A DNA stretch of 64,000 nucleotides. It comes from Neobacillus novalis NBRC 102450 (GTDB lineage: Bacteria > Bacillota > Bacilli > Bacillales > Cytobacillaceae). The stretch spans positions 47,412-111,411 of the forward strand of contig NZ_BCVP01000001.1 in assembly GCF_001591805.1 (NCBI RefSeq), in the 5' to 3' direction. This document shows, one piece after another, positions 8,657-15,551 of the stretch (positions are counted from its first letter, which is position 1; every line of letters begins with the position of its first letter). A model generated the notes under the pieces. It was not told where the DNA came from. It did no database searches and was given only the letters and a program-made list of their open reading frames with translations. The translations under genes and the position numbers were made by a program.

Positions 8657-9410
8657 GTCGGTGACTCCCTTGGGAGTTGAACCTCTTTTAGTCTCACAAG
8701 AACCTTATTAATCGATAAAGAACTGTCGAACATGGTTGAATGATTCTTTATTAGTCTAGTGGCTATCCCTCCATGTGGATTAGACATTTCATTGGTACTG
8801 TGCCACCACTTTCACTGATATAAAGATAAGTTATACAGTAGCTATTCTCACTCATGCTTTCCTTATCAACGCTTCACCGAGAGCAAGCTCTCCACGTTAT
8901 CAGCTTACAACGTTGAATTATATCTATTTTAGAAAGAACTTAGGTGCTTCCTCTAAGCCTGTTAGCCGTTCATATGCCTGTAACATATCATGGATTTTCA
9001 TATTTCTTAGTCTTACTCATCCACTGCTAACCTCACATTTAGTGATATACACATTTCTATGTATTGCGCGTGTAGACCCGTACTTTCAGAAGTTCGTCAG
9101 CTTAACCCTTTATTGTGGGTTCTTTTGCATACTCACCATATTCATTCAACTCAAGCATCATGATTCACACCACCCCCGCAGGTAGGCTTTCGTCAGCTTA
9201 ACCTGTTACGGTAAATTCTCACGCCTATTAGCCGAGCTTATAACACTTTCATTCTTACTAAATTCAGTGCTATTCGACGCAGAGAGAGCCCTTCAAGATG
9301 TTACTCTATCATTTGACTCATCGATATAATCCTTCAATTCCGAAAGGAATTGTCTAGCCTTTACCAGAGAGATGTATCCATCCTCCATTTAAACTAGAAA
9401 CATTTCGCAC

Positions 9411-9430
9411 AAGAATAGCACCCGTTAGTG
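9411..9430 (-). repeat. Cassette repeat R4, box A half
   Basis: AAGAATAGCACCCGTTAG continues the hairpin and box A interrupted by the intron. The usual CTTAAGTAC extension is missing here; the next minus-strand gene stops 25 bases further on. Confidence 0.85.
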
Positions 9431-9454
9431 CAATGAATCCCGAAGCATTGTTTC

Positions 9455-9616
9455 CTAATTTTTCTCTAATATAACAAGTGAATAAACTGTTGCAACTGAA
9501 CCACCTGACATAGCACTCTGAGAGACAACCTTCCATCCCTCTTGCAAAAGTTGATTTAAATCACTTAAGTTATTCTTCTTATCGGTAACATAATAAACTA
9601 CGATTGCCTTTTGCAT
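9455..9616 (-). CDS. Small hypothetical protein, 53 residues
   Basis: A short frame starting MQKAIVVYYVTDKK and ending YSLVILEKN, with a strong CAGGAGGTG ribosome binding site before ATG at 9614-9616. The middle DLNQLLQEGWKVVS resembles the 'LNxLGxEGWELVS' core of DUF4177-type small proteins, a resemblance only. It fills the unit between the intron-split R4 and R5. The intron lies downstream of the stop codon, so the gene itself is intact. A longer overlapping frame at 9354-9536 on the same strand runs through the intron end and is not credible. Confidence 0.65.
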   Translation of the reverse strand: MQKAIVVYYVTDKKNNLSDLNQLLQEGWKVVSQSAMSGGSVATVYSLVILEKN

Positions 9617-9648
9617 GATACACCTCCTGAACAAAATATATCCTACAC

Positions 9649-9737
9649 ATCCATTAAACTGCCACCGTTATTTGAAGAAGAAGGCAATATCGTTGTTCCA
9701 GTGAAGCACCCGATAGTTTAAGTATATTAATTCACAA
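9649..9737 (-). repeat. 3'-end cassette repeat R5
   Basis: Box B ATTAAACTGCCACCGTTA, a degenerate stem region, and box A GCACCCGATAGTTTAAGTA ending TTCACAAT. The downstream neighbour on the minus strand ends at 9822. Confidence 0.8.
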
Positions 9738-9800
9738 TCTAACAATAATTGTGTTTAAAGCCATCGATTCTTTATAAGATTCTGCAGATATTTTACTTTT

Positions 9801-9838
9801 TCTTTTCGTTATTTCTTTTCGTTATTTCTTTTCTTTAA
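9801..9838. repeat. 13-bp tandem repeat at a gene 3' end
   Basis: TCTTTTCGTTATT occurs twice in tandem and begins a third, diverged time. It spans the stop codon of the 9822-10229 gene, so repeat slippage could alter the C-terminus (...KEKK). Confidence 0.8.
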
Positions 9839-10229
9839 TTCCTACACTTTTTGCCCAAAATTCTAACCTTTGTCCCTCATAAAACTCCAAGTAAAAGTAG
9901 CCTTTTTCTCCTAAGCATTCTTCTAACTCACCATCAATTTCCACTCTTCCACGATACACATTATCAATTGTTAGGGTTTTTGAATCATTTACATTGAAAA
10001 ACTCAAATTGTTTTAATTCAACATCAGTAAATATTAAGCTAAGACTGTTCCCATTTGCTTCTTGTTTAAAGTTAATGAATAAAATATCATCTTTTAATGT
10101 TACACTTTCACAATCATAATCATTGTGCAAATCGTAATAGTTGTAGTCAAATTCATACTGACAAAGATTCTCAAATAATTCTATTGATTTTGCAAATAAC
10201 AGGACTGCCATCTCCTCTTTAACATACAT
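9822..10229 (-). CDS. Acidic hypothetical protein, single-gene cassette
   Basis: About 135 residues, acidic and aromatic-rich with alternating patterns suggesting beta structure (YFYLEFYEGQRLEFWAKS near the C-terminus). No signal peptide or membrane segment. No recognised family; the shape is compatible with small immunity-type or adaptor proteins but nothing proves it. The start is uncertain: the first ATG (10229) lacks a clear ribosome binding site and a GAGGAG lies right against the second ATG, too close to use. Unit bounded by R5 and R6. Confidence 0.6.
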   Translation of the reverse strand: MYVKEEMAVLLFAKSIELFENLCQYEFDYNYYDLHNDYDCESVTLKDDILFINFKQEANGNSLSLIFTDVELKQFEFFNVNDSKTLTIDNVYRGRVEIDGELEECLGEKGYFYLEFYEGQRLEFWAKSVGIKEKK

Positions 10230-10266
10230 CGTTTTTATTCTATTTCTTTATCCAAAGTGGTTTTTC

Positions 10267-10335
10267 CTTCTTCCACTAACCTCCCGTTTGTTGAAAAACA
10301 AAAAAGCACCTTTTTAACGCAATGCCCTTGGTGTA
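10267..10335 (-). repeat. Degenerate cassette repeat R6
   Basis: TTCTTCCACTAACCTCCCGTTTG matches box B; box A is replaced by AATGCCCTTGG, a variant also present at R11 (15621-15631). The hairpin arms are eroded. Confidence 0.55.
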
Positions 10336-10372
10336 TACCTTTATAGCTGCATTAATGAGGATAAAGCGTGCT

Positions 10373-10425
10373 TCCTAAACATATAGTGAGTAAAACTACT
10401 TCAGCTGGGGAGTATATGTTTAGGA
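10373..10425. promoter_or_regulatory. Perfect 13-bp inverted repeat upstream of the glycine-zipper gene
   Basis: TCCTAAACATATA (10373-10385) and its exact reverse complement (10413-10425) flank 27 bases. No T run follows, so it is not a terminator. It lies 55-107 bases before the ATG at 10480 and could be an operator pair, a leader hairpin or a tiny transposon relic. Confidence 0.6.
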
Positions 10426-10479
10426 TGGTGTGCGTTCATATTTAACATATTCCCTATTAATAAACGAGGAAGTGAATAG

Positions 10480-10776
10480 ATGAATCAGAGTGACGAACGC
10501 AATAACTTTGGTGGAAATGTAGAAGAAAGTGGCAACAACCAAGCTGGGAATAATGCTAATCAAGGTACCAGTGACTTTGGTGAAGCTGTTGGAACTTTTA
10601 CTGATGCCGTTGCGGGTGCTATGATAGGTGCTCCATTTGGACTAATTGGTACTGTTATAGGCGGTGTTTCAGGCGGTGTTATTGGTAACCAGATGGTGGA
10701 GACGGCTGAAGCAGATAACAATACAGCATCCAATAATCGTGATGTGAGTAATAATATTAACTCAATAAATAAGTAG
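10480..10776 (+). CDS. Glycine-zipper hypothetical protein with asparagine-rich tails
   Basis: 98 residues. The middle (about 45-72) is a glycine-rich hydrophobic segment with GxxxG spacing (GAMIGAPFGLIGTVIGGVSGG), the glycine-zipper pattern of membrane-inserting or oligomerising helices. Both ends are polar and very rich in asparagine. No signal peptide or lipobox. GAGGAAGTG precedes the ATG. It is the only clearly plus-strand member of the array's middle, and its 3' repeat (R7) is likewise in plus orientation. Function unknown. Confidence 0.7.
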   Translation: MNQSDERNNFGGNVEESGNNQAGNNANQGTSDFGEAVGTFTDAVAGAMIGAPFGLIGTVIGGVSGGVIGNQMVETAEADNNTASNNRDVSNNINSINK

Positions 10777-10823
10777 CTATTTTTCATAAGGATTCCAATC
10801 AATTTAACAAGGGAATGTAAATT

Positions 10824-10912
10824 CCCCGTTAACCTCAGATGTTGAAGAACTGCTGCATGGGTGGCTAACGGGTGAAATGTCTAGAGGAAGAACTCAATAA
10901 TGGGTTCTTTTT
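10824..10912 (+). repeat. 3'-end repeat R7, plus orientation, with terminator
   Basis: CCCCGTTA at 10824-10831 and TAACGGG at 10866-10872 form an inverted pair. GCTGCATGGGTGGCTAACGGG (10852-10872) matches the copy at 1519-1541 in opposite orientation. A terminator hairpin AAGAAC/GTTCTT with T run follows at 10888-10912. It is downstream of the plus-strand gene ending at 10776, so repeat orientation follows gene orientation. Confidence 0.75.
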
Positions 10913-10968
10913 CGTTTGATATTATATGCACCAAGAACGTTTAACAAAAAAACTCATATTCTTCATGT

Positions 10969-11041
10969 TCTTCGCCTAACCTTCCCAGTTACTTGAAAAA
11001 GAAAAAGCGATCCTTCGTAATTGAAGCATCGCACCCATTAG
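10969..11041 (-). repeat. 3'-end cassette repeat R8, left part, split by IS110
   Basis: Box B CCTAACCTTCCCAGTTACTTG, hairpin GCGAT-C-CTTC/GAAG-C-ATCGC (11007-11032), then ACCCATTAG ending at 11041. The continuation CTTAAGTACAATC is found at 12829, on the far side of the IS element. Confidence 0.88.
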
Positions 11042-11145
11042 AATTCCTGTAGATAGCTATTTTTACCGTTTGATAAAAATAGAGCCCCTCAGTAAGATGA
11101 TTATACACACACAACACAAAATCATTCTTAGGAGGAAGCTCTATT

Positions 11146-12420
11146 ATGAAGTTTAAAATGCAAGACAAACAAAATCAACTAATTGAAAGAATATCGATCA
11201 AACATCTTATAATCGGAATAGATATAGCCCAACAGTTTCACGTTGCTCGTGCCGTTAATTTCCGTGGCATTGTTATTGGTGATCCTCTAACGTTCGAAAA
11301 TAATGAAGATGGCTTTGCTAGATTAATACAATGGATTAATCGGTTTAAAGCTTTAAAAGGCTTAGATACAACGATCGTTGGTATGGAGCCAACCGGACAC
11401 TACTGGATTAACTTATCAAAATGGCTTTATGAAAGAAATATTGAAGTAGTGACAGTAAACCCTCACCTTGTAAAAAGAAATAAAGAAAATCGTGATAATA
11501 CCCAATCTAAAAGTGATAAAAAAGATGCCTTAGTTATCGCTGATATGGTGAAGAATGGCTATTATTCGTTTATTCGCCCTTCTTCAGAAATCTTTGAAAA
11601 ACTACGAGTCTTAATGTCTAATCGTGACATGACCGTAAAAAGACTTGTTAGTGCTGTAAATCAGATTAACCGTTGGGTAGATATTGTTTTTCCAGAACTT
11701 CGGCAAGTTTTCAAAGATGTTAAAGGAAAAGGGGCAATCGCAACACTTCGCTTATTCCCTACCCCACTTGAAATTAGTTCAATGAAACCACAGGATATCG
11801 TGAACGGCTGGAAAACCTTAATGAAACGACAAGCTGGTTTAAGAAAGGCACAACTACTTATCGAATTAGCTACCCAATCTGTTGGTACACCACAAGCTCT
11901 TGATGCTTATAAATTACACTTGGAACAATTACTTGAAGAATTCGATCTAGCTACAGCCCAACTGGAAAGAGTTGAAAAGGAAGTCACTGAAGTTCTTAAA
12001 AAAATACCTTTCGCTAAAAAATTGCTTGCCATTAAAGGCATAAGCGAAATTGCACTTGGAGGTATTTTAGGAGAAGCTGGAGATCTCAGTGGTTTCGCTC
12101 ATGGTAATTCTTTATTACGACATGCAGGGCTACATTTAGCAGAGGCAAGTTCAGGTAAATGGAAAGGACAAATTGTCCTCTCAAAACGAGGAAGGTCCCG
12201 TTTACGACGCTTTTTGTACCTAGCCACAATGAGCCTGGTCATGAACAACCCCGATTTTAAAGAGTTACATTCTAATAATGTTAATGTGAAAAAGATGAAG
12301 AAAATGAAGTCCATCATGAAACTAATAAATAAATTCGCAAGAATTCTAGTAGGAATGGCAAGAAAGAATGAGTCTTATAGTTCCGACAAAGTAAAACCTT
12401 TAATTTCAATGGCTGCTTAA
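11146..12420 (+). CDS. IS110-family transposase (DEDD recombinase)
   Basis: 424 residues. The RuvC-like N-terminal domain shows GIDIAQ (Asp26), GMEPTGHYW (Glu81) and SKSDKKDALVIADM (Asp124 and Asp127), the DEDD set. The C-terminal Tnp domain has RHAGLHLAEASSGKWKG with the serines that carry the second catalytic function, and KRGRSRLRRFLY. In this family the recombinase is guided by an element-encoded bridge RNA. AGGAGGAAG precedes the ATG. The frame is intact, so the element may be active. Confidence 0.95.
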   Translation: MKFKMQDKQNQLIERISIKHLIIGIDIAQQFHVARAVNFRGIVIGDPLTFENNEDGFARLIQWINRFKALKGLDTTIVGMEPTGHYWINLSKWLYERNIEVVTVNPHLVKRNKENRDNTQSKSDKKDALVIADMVKNGYYSFIRPSSEIFEKLRVLMSNRDMTVKRLVSAVNQINRWVDIVFPELRQVFKDVKGKGAIATLRLFPTPLEISSMKPQDIVNGWKTLMKRQAGLRKAQLLIELATQSVGTPQALDAYKLHLEQLLEEFDLATAQLERVEKEVTEVLKKIPFAKKLLAIKGISEIALGGILGEAGDLSGFAHGNSLLRHAGLHLAEASSGKWKGQIVLSKRGRSRLRRFLYLATMSLVMNNPDFKELHSNNVNVKKMKKMKSIMKLINKFARILVGMARKNESYSSDKVKPLISMAA

Positions 12421-12828
12421 AATAATTCATTGAAAAGGAAATTTTTGAACTGGAAGATTATTATCTTTCGAATATTGGCTTATTCGTGGGATCTCAAATA
12501 AAGTACGAAGTACCGGATTACTTAAGCATAAGGGCTCTGACCCGTTCCGTTAGAAAGACCGGCATCTACCACTTGGATAGGTATGACGAAGGAATGAGAG
12601 GGCGTTTGACCCGTTGAGACATGGGAGCGAAAACCTCCAGGGGTGGCGTGGAGAACGTACATTATATGGAAATTTACGGAGTTATTACTAACCCCTTTAT
12701 TTAAGTACGCCTCCATGTAGCCAAATTGCGAACAACTCATTTCATCAGTCCCCAAATGTTATTACAAGTGCTTTGAAATCCTGCGAATAAGTGAGTATTC
12801 GAGAGATAATCGTATCTAACTGAGGGAG
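12421..12828 (+). ncRNA. Candidate bridge RNA region of the IS110 element
   Basis: No protein frame is convincing. The stretch contains short pieces of the interrupted target: CTTAAG at 12521, ACCCGTT and CCGTTAG at 12540-12552, GACCCGTTG at 12608-12616, and TTAAGTAC at 12699-12706. Established knowledge: IS110-family elements encode a bridge RNA whose two loops pair with donor and target DNA; in the IS1111 group it lies 3' of the gene. The guide assignment is inference from these matches. Confidence 0.5.
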
Positions 12829-12850
12829 CTTAAGTACAATCTTTCACAAT
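12829..12850 (-). repeat. Cassette repeat R8, box A remainder
   Basis: CTTAAGTACAATC then TTTCACAAT, the outer end of box A displaced by the IS110 element. Only 78 bases separate it from the next repeat; no gene is present between them. Confidence 0.85.
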
Positions 12851-12928
12851 TTTATCGATAAATACCCAATTTTCCTTTATAATGATCCTCCATAATCTGG
12901 CCCGATTGTTTAATAAGAGCTATTGTCG

Positions 12929-13029
12929 ATTCTTCCACTAAACTGACTGTTGTTGAAGAATTTCCACAAAAATAAGCGTTAATTCTTAAAATAAGCGTTA
13001 ATCCTTCTTGGATCAACGCCCCCGTTTAG
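12929..13029 (-). repeat. 3'-end cassette repeat R9
   Basis: Box B TTCCACTAAACTGACTG, a duplicated AATAAGCGTTAAT (second copy forms the stem), hairpin GCGTT-A-ATCC/GGAT-C-AACGC at 12995-13019 and box A CCCCGTTTAG. The single mismatch in the middle of the stem mirrors R8. Confidence 0.85.
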
Positions 13030-13116
13030 TAACGACCACTCTTAAACAATGGCTCTTTTCGTGACTATTGATGCTATATAGTATAATCAAATAAATAGCA
13101 CTTGTGAGGTGTTCCA

Positions 13117-13233
13117 ATGTTTAAATATGTGTTTCTATTAATCTCAATTAGTTTTCTTTTAATTGCCTGTACAGGAATTAAGTCTTTTGAAGGAAGACTT
13201 AATTCTATAAAAGACAACTTATTTTCTACTTAA
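13117..13233 (+). CDS. Small lipoprotein, 38 residues
   Basis: MFKYVFLLIS leads a hydrophobic signal ending in the lipobox LIAC (Cys18), followed by a 20-residue mature part ending NLFST. TGAGGTG lies at good spacing before ATG. The lipobox predicts lipid anchoring to the outer face of the cell membrane after Lgt and signal peptidase II. Its last 8 bases overlap the convergent gene ending at 13226. Function unknown; small peptides of this type are easily missed by gene callers. Confidence 0.65.
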   Translation: MFKYVFLLISISFLLIACTGIKSFEGRLNSIKDNLFST

Positions 13234-13882
13234 ACAAGAGATCAATTCTTTTGCGATCATAATCTAATATCCAATCGTTAAATTCTTCATAAAGAAAACG
13301 AATGCCCTCTTTATCGGCTGCTAAAATATCGCATCCACGATCATCATACAAGTGAAAAATTACTTTTTTAATTAGATTAATAAAATAAATTTCATATCCA
13401 CTTTCTTGATTATTTTTCAATATAGTAGATGAATGAGCAAAGTCTTCATAACAGATGGCTTTTAATAGCGTGGCATACCTAATAATGTCTTTTTTGCACT
13501 GAAGGACAAATCGATGAGTAACCATCTGATCCTCTTCATCTTTGGAGAATCTAACTAAAAGTTGATACTGTAATTTGTATAATACATTTTTATCATATAA
13601 ATACTTCTTATAAACATTTAAAGGTTTCTTCCGAAGAATGTGATTATAACTTGTAGTAAGCACATCAGTAACCAGTAGAATTTCATCTCTCTCTTCAAAC
13701 ACCTTTTTAAACAAAGAAATGGAACGGTGAAAAGTTTGTTTCAAATTTTCTTTTGCATAGGATGGGATCATCGGATTTGAGATTTCGAACCTAATGCTAT
13801 TATTCCAAGAATAAAATAGCGGTGGTTCTAAAATTAACCCCTCAAAATTCTCATTTAAAAATGAATATAGATTTCTAATCAT
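13226..13882 (-). CDS. DUF3885 domain protein
   Basis: 218 residues from the ATG at 13882, chosen because GGAGG precedes it; an upstream ATG would add nine residues without support. The protein carries the DUF3885 pattern: FYSWNNSIRFEI near residue 20 and the C-terminal block with DDRGCDILAADKEGIRFLYEEF...ILDYDR. This family is common in Bacillus, has no known activity, and lacks signal or membrane segments. It converges with the small lipoprotein gene. Cassette context: R10 box A lies just upstream, belonging to the next gene's 3' end. Confidence 0.8.
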   Translation of the reverse strand: MIRNLYSFLNENFEGLILEPPLFYSWNNSIRFEISNPMIPSYAKENLKQTFHRSISLFKKVFEERDEILLVTDVLTTSYNHILRKKPLNVYKKYLYDKNVLYKLQYQLLVRFSKDEEDQMVTHRFVLQCKKDIIRYATLLKAICYEDFAHSSTILKNNQESGYEIYFINLIKKVIFHLYDDRGCDILAADKEGIRFLYEEFNDWILDYDRKRIDLLFK

Positions 13883-13935
13883 TTTTCCTCCAACCAGATT
13901 TATTAACAAAAACCGTATATAAACTTTTGTAGAAA

Positions 13936-13969
13936 AGCCCTCGTTAGTTTAAGTCCAATGTTTCACAAA
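13936..13969 (-). repeat. Cassette repeat R10, box A only
   Basis: GCCCTCGTTAGTTTAAGTCC then TTTCACAAA. The hairpin and box B are missing; the upstream region of the DUF3885 gene begins directly beside it. It lies 63 bases past the stop of the VOC gene. Confidence 0.7.
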
Positions 13970-14032
13970 CTTTTATAGTGGAGAACTCCATACAAAGTAT
14001 TGCTGTTGTTGAAACCGATTTTACCCATTGTA

Positions 14033-14413
14033 TTAAACAGTCAATTCAATAAGATTTCCTTCTGGGTCCTCAATAACACTCTCATAATAACCATCTCCAG
14101 TGACACGAGGACCGTTAATATGGCGAAAACCATCATTTTTTAATCTGGCTGTCATTTGATTAACGGACTCCCTGCTTCCTAAAGAAATGGCAATATGAGC
14201 CCAGCCTATCATATCACTCTGTTTTTTCTTATCAATCCCTGATTTACGCATAATCTCTAATCGTGTTCCAGAATCAAAAGTGAGAAAATATGATTCAAAT
14301 TTCTTCTCTGTATTCTGATACTTATTGTTTGACTTACCATTAAAATACGTTTCATAAAACTCTCTCATGACTTCCAAATCATTGACCCAAATAGCTACAT
14401 GTTCAATTTTCAT
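14033..14413 (-). CDS. VOC-superfamily protein (glyoxalase/bleomycin resistance fold)
   Basis: 126 residues from ATG at 14413, chosen for GGAGTG upstream and because [14 protein letters not shown] is the standard start of the fold; a longer upstream frame adds unrelated residues. Two beta-alpha-beta-beta-beta halves are visible, with His4 (IEHVAIW), Glu near 52 (TRLEIM), His near 72 (WAHIAIS) and Glu near 121 (GNLIELTV) in metal-ligand positions. Such proteins include glyoxalase I, dioxygenases and fosfomycin/bleomycin resistance proteins; the substrate is not predictable here. R10 follows its stop. Confidence 0.85.
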   Translation of the reverse strand: MKIEHVAIWVNDLEVMREFYETYFNGKSNNKYQNTEKKFESYFLTFDSGTRLEIMRKSGIDKKKQSDMIGWAHIAISLGSRESVNQMTARLKNDGFRHINGPRVTGDGYYESVIEDPEGNLIELTV

Positions 14414-14623
14414 CTTTTTTTCACTCCATGAGGAACTAAATTTTTTTATTCTTGATAATGCGATTTGTTCCATTGACGAGCAAATTGGATCGTCAAAATA
14501 ACGGATAAGGTTACAGTAAAGTAATTTTATTTTTTGGAAATGAAGGATATTTTCAAGCAATAATTTAAAACAAAGTGAGGTAATATCTTTAGGGTTGATT
14601 AATTTATTTTCTCATCAAATTTA

Positions 14624-15217
14624 TTAATCATTTAATCCTTTTCCATTGAGAATTTGCTGCCTATATTTTTCAATCCTTGACTCTCGAGTTTTGGATTGTT
14701 TGGGTGCAGAAAAATAAAGAATGTATGCTCTTTGCCGCCCCGGCGTTAATGCTTCAAAAGCAGGTTTCAAGGCAGGGAGTTCATCGAATTTATTTTGTAA
14801 TTCTTCAGGAATTATGTATTCTGTCGTCTTCTTAAAATTCACTTCCAAGCCGGCTTTTTCAACTTCAATGGCTTCATAAATATAGGCTTTCAAAATGGAT
14901 TCCATTTCAATTATTTCTTGAAGATTGGTGAACCGAATCTGGCGCGCTGCCTGTACATTCTCCGTTTGTTGGATTAGAATCCCTTGGGTATCCTTTAATA
15001 AGGCACCTTTGTTAAACAGAAGCGCACAATATTCTTTAAATCCATGGATTAAAACGATGTTTTTTTTCTCTAACGTGTAACAAGGATGCATCCACTTAAA
15101 TTCTTCGGTCAGCTCACAGTCAAGAACGATATTTCTCAGCTTCTCATATTCTTCCTTCCACTTTTTAGCTTTACTTAAAAATTCATCTACCTTAGGATTC
15201 ATTCTACTCTTTGTCAT
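14624..15217 (-). CDS. YdeI/OmpD-associated family protein with DUF1801 domain
   Basis: 197 residues from ATG at 15217, supported by GAGGGGTG upstream. N-terminal DUF1801-like part (about 10-120: CELTEEFKWMHPCYTLEKKNI...HGFKEYCALLFNKGALL) and C-terminal OmdA-like segment with LTPGRQRAYILYFSAPKQSKTRESRI. The family is widespread and its biochemical role is unknown, though members are linked to stress tolerance. A diverged copy of its first 25 codons lies immediately upstream at 15266-15352, a local duplication. No 3' repeat box was found directly at its stop. Confidence 0.85.
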   Translation of the reverse strand: MTKSRMNPKVDEFLSKAKKWKEEYEKLRNIVLDCELTEEFKWMHPCYTLEKKNIVLIHGFKEYCALLFNKGALLKDTQGILIQQTENVQAARQIRFTNLQEIIEMESILKAYIYEAIEVEKAGLEVNFKKTTEYIIPEELQNKFDELPALKPAFEALTPGRQRAYILYFSAPKQSKTRESRIEKYRQQILNGKGLND

Positions 15218-15265
15218 TAAGGAACACCCCTCTTCAATTTTTCGATCCCTGAAAGTCAAGAATGA

Positions 15266-15352
15266 TCATTCTCGATTTCTAGATTCTTTCTGTAACTTTT
15301 TGGCATTACTTGAATATTCAACAACCTTGAGATCCATTCTACTCTTTGTCAT
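15266..15352 (-). pseudogene. Truncated duplicate of the YdeI-type gene start
   Basis: A 28-codon frame starting MTKSRMDLKV that parallels the start of the intact neighbour (MTKSRMNPKV), including the sequence around the ATG, then diverges and stops. It is a partial tandem duplication of the gene's 5' end. It has no evident function. Confidence 0.6.
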
Positions 15353-15410
15353 AATGTCATTTTAACTTAATTCACTAGTTTTTTAAAACTAAGCCGTTAT
15401 CATTATTATA

Positions 15411-15480
15411 TAAGTGCCTGTCCCTACCCGAATAATGTCGAGGGAATTTCGACAAATTCCAGGTAGTGACAGTGCACTTA
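15411..15480. repeat. Long palindromic intergenic repeat, copy B
   Basis: Outer arms TAAGTGCCTGTC...CTACC and GGTAGTGACAGTGCACTTA surround a nested hairpin TGTCGA/TCGACA with a 7-nt loop GGGAATT. The same architecture is seen at 20828-20889. Confidence 0.85.
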
Positions 15481-15551
15481 TTATGATTAAGAAAATCATA
15501 AATAACAGTCTTTGAAAACCATCCCCAAATAAAAAAGGATGGTTTTTGTTT

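Larger units (their letters stand above)
6701..9410 (-). mobile_element. Group II intron with RT-HNH maturase, inserted in repeat R4
   Basis: A complete group II intron of about 2.71 kb on the minus strand. Its 5' end reads GTGCGAAAT (canonical GUGYG) at 9410, and the 3' end reads ...TTCGTAT, matching the terminal AY rule, at 6701. Domain V lies at about 6751-6786 with the GTGAAAGTCGCACGTAC core. Domains I-III occupy roughly 9410-8670 and the open reading frame 8656-6842 lies in domain IV. The 5' exon ends CTATTCTT; AAGAAT at 9251-9256 (minus strand) could be EBS1. The long 5' region suggests a IIA/IIB-sized ribozyme rather than the short IIC type. Confidence 0.92.
11042..12828 (+). mobile_element. 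IS110-family element inserted in box A of repeat R8
   Basis: About 1.79 kb: 104 bases of left end including a perfect hairpin CTATTTTTA/TAAAAATAG, the 424-residue DEDD transposase, and about 400 bases of structured 3' noncoding DNA. The boundaries come from the interrupted repeat: ACCCATTAG ends at 11041 and CTTAAGTAC resumes at 12829. No terminal inverted repeats or clear target duplication, as expected for the family; the boundary is uncertain by two bases because AG occurs on both sides. A long 3' noncoding part is typical of the IS1111 group. Confidence 0.88.

Noticed and set aside
8913..9185. A 90-codon plus-strand frame inside the intron 5' region
   Set aside because: It lies within group II intron domains I-III on the strand opposite to the ribozyme, with no ribosome binding site or homology I can see.
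9354..9536. Minus-strand frame across the intron 5' end
   Set aside because: It joins exon and intron sequence and overlaps the better supported 53-residue gene.
12522..12755. Minus-strand frame in the IS110 3' region
   Set aside because: The region is a structured noncoding segment of the element; codon use and lack of ribosome binding site argue against a gene.
4518..13969. True integron attC sites
   Set aside because: The conserved boxes do not match the attC R' (GTTRRRY) and R'' (RYYYAAC) pattern and no integron integrase (tyrosine recombinase with its extra helix) is present. I keep only the analogy.
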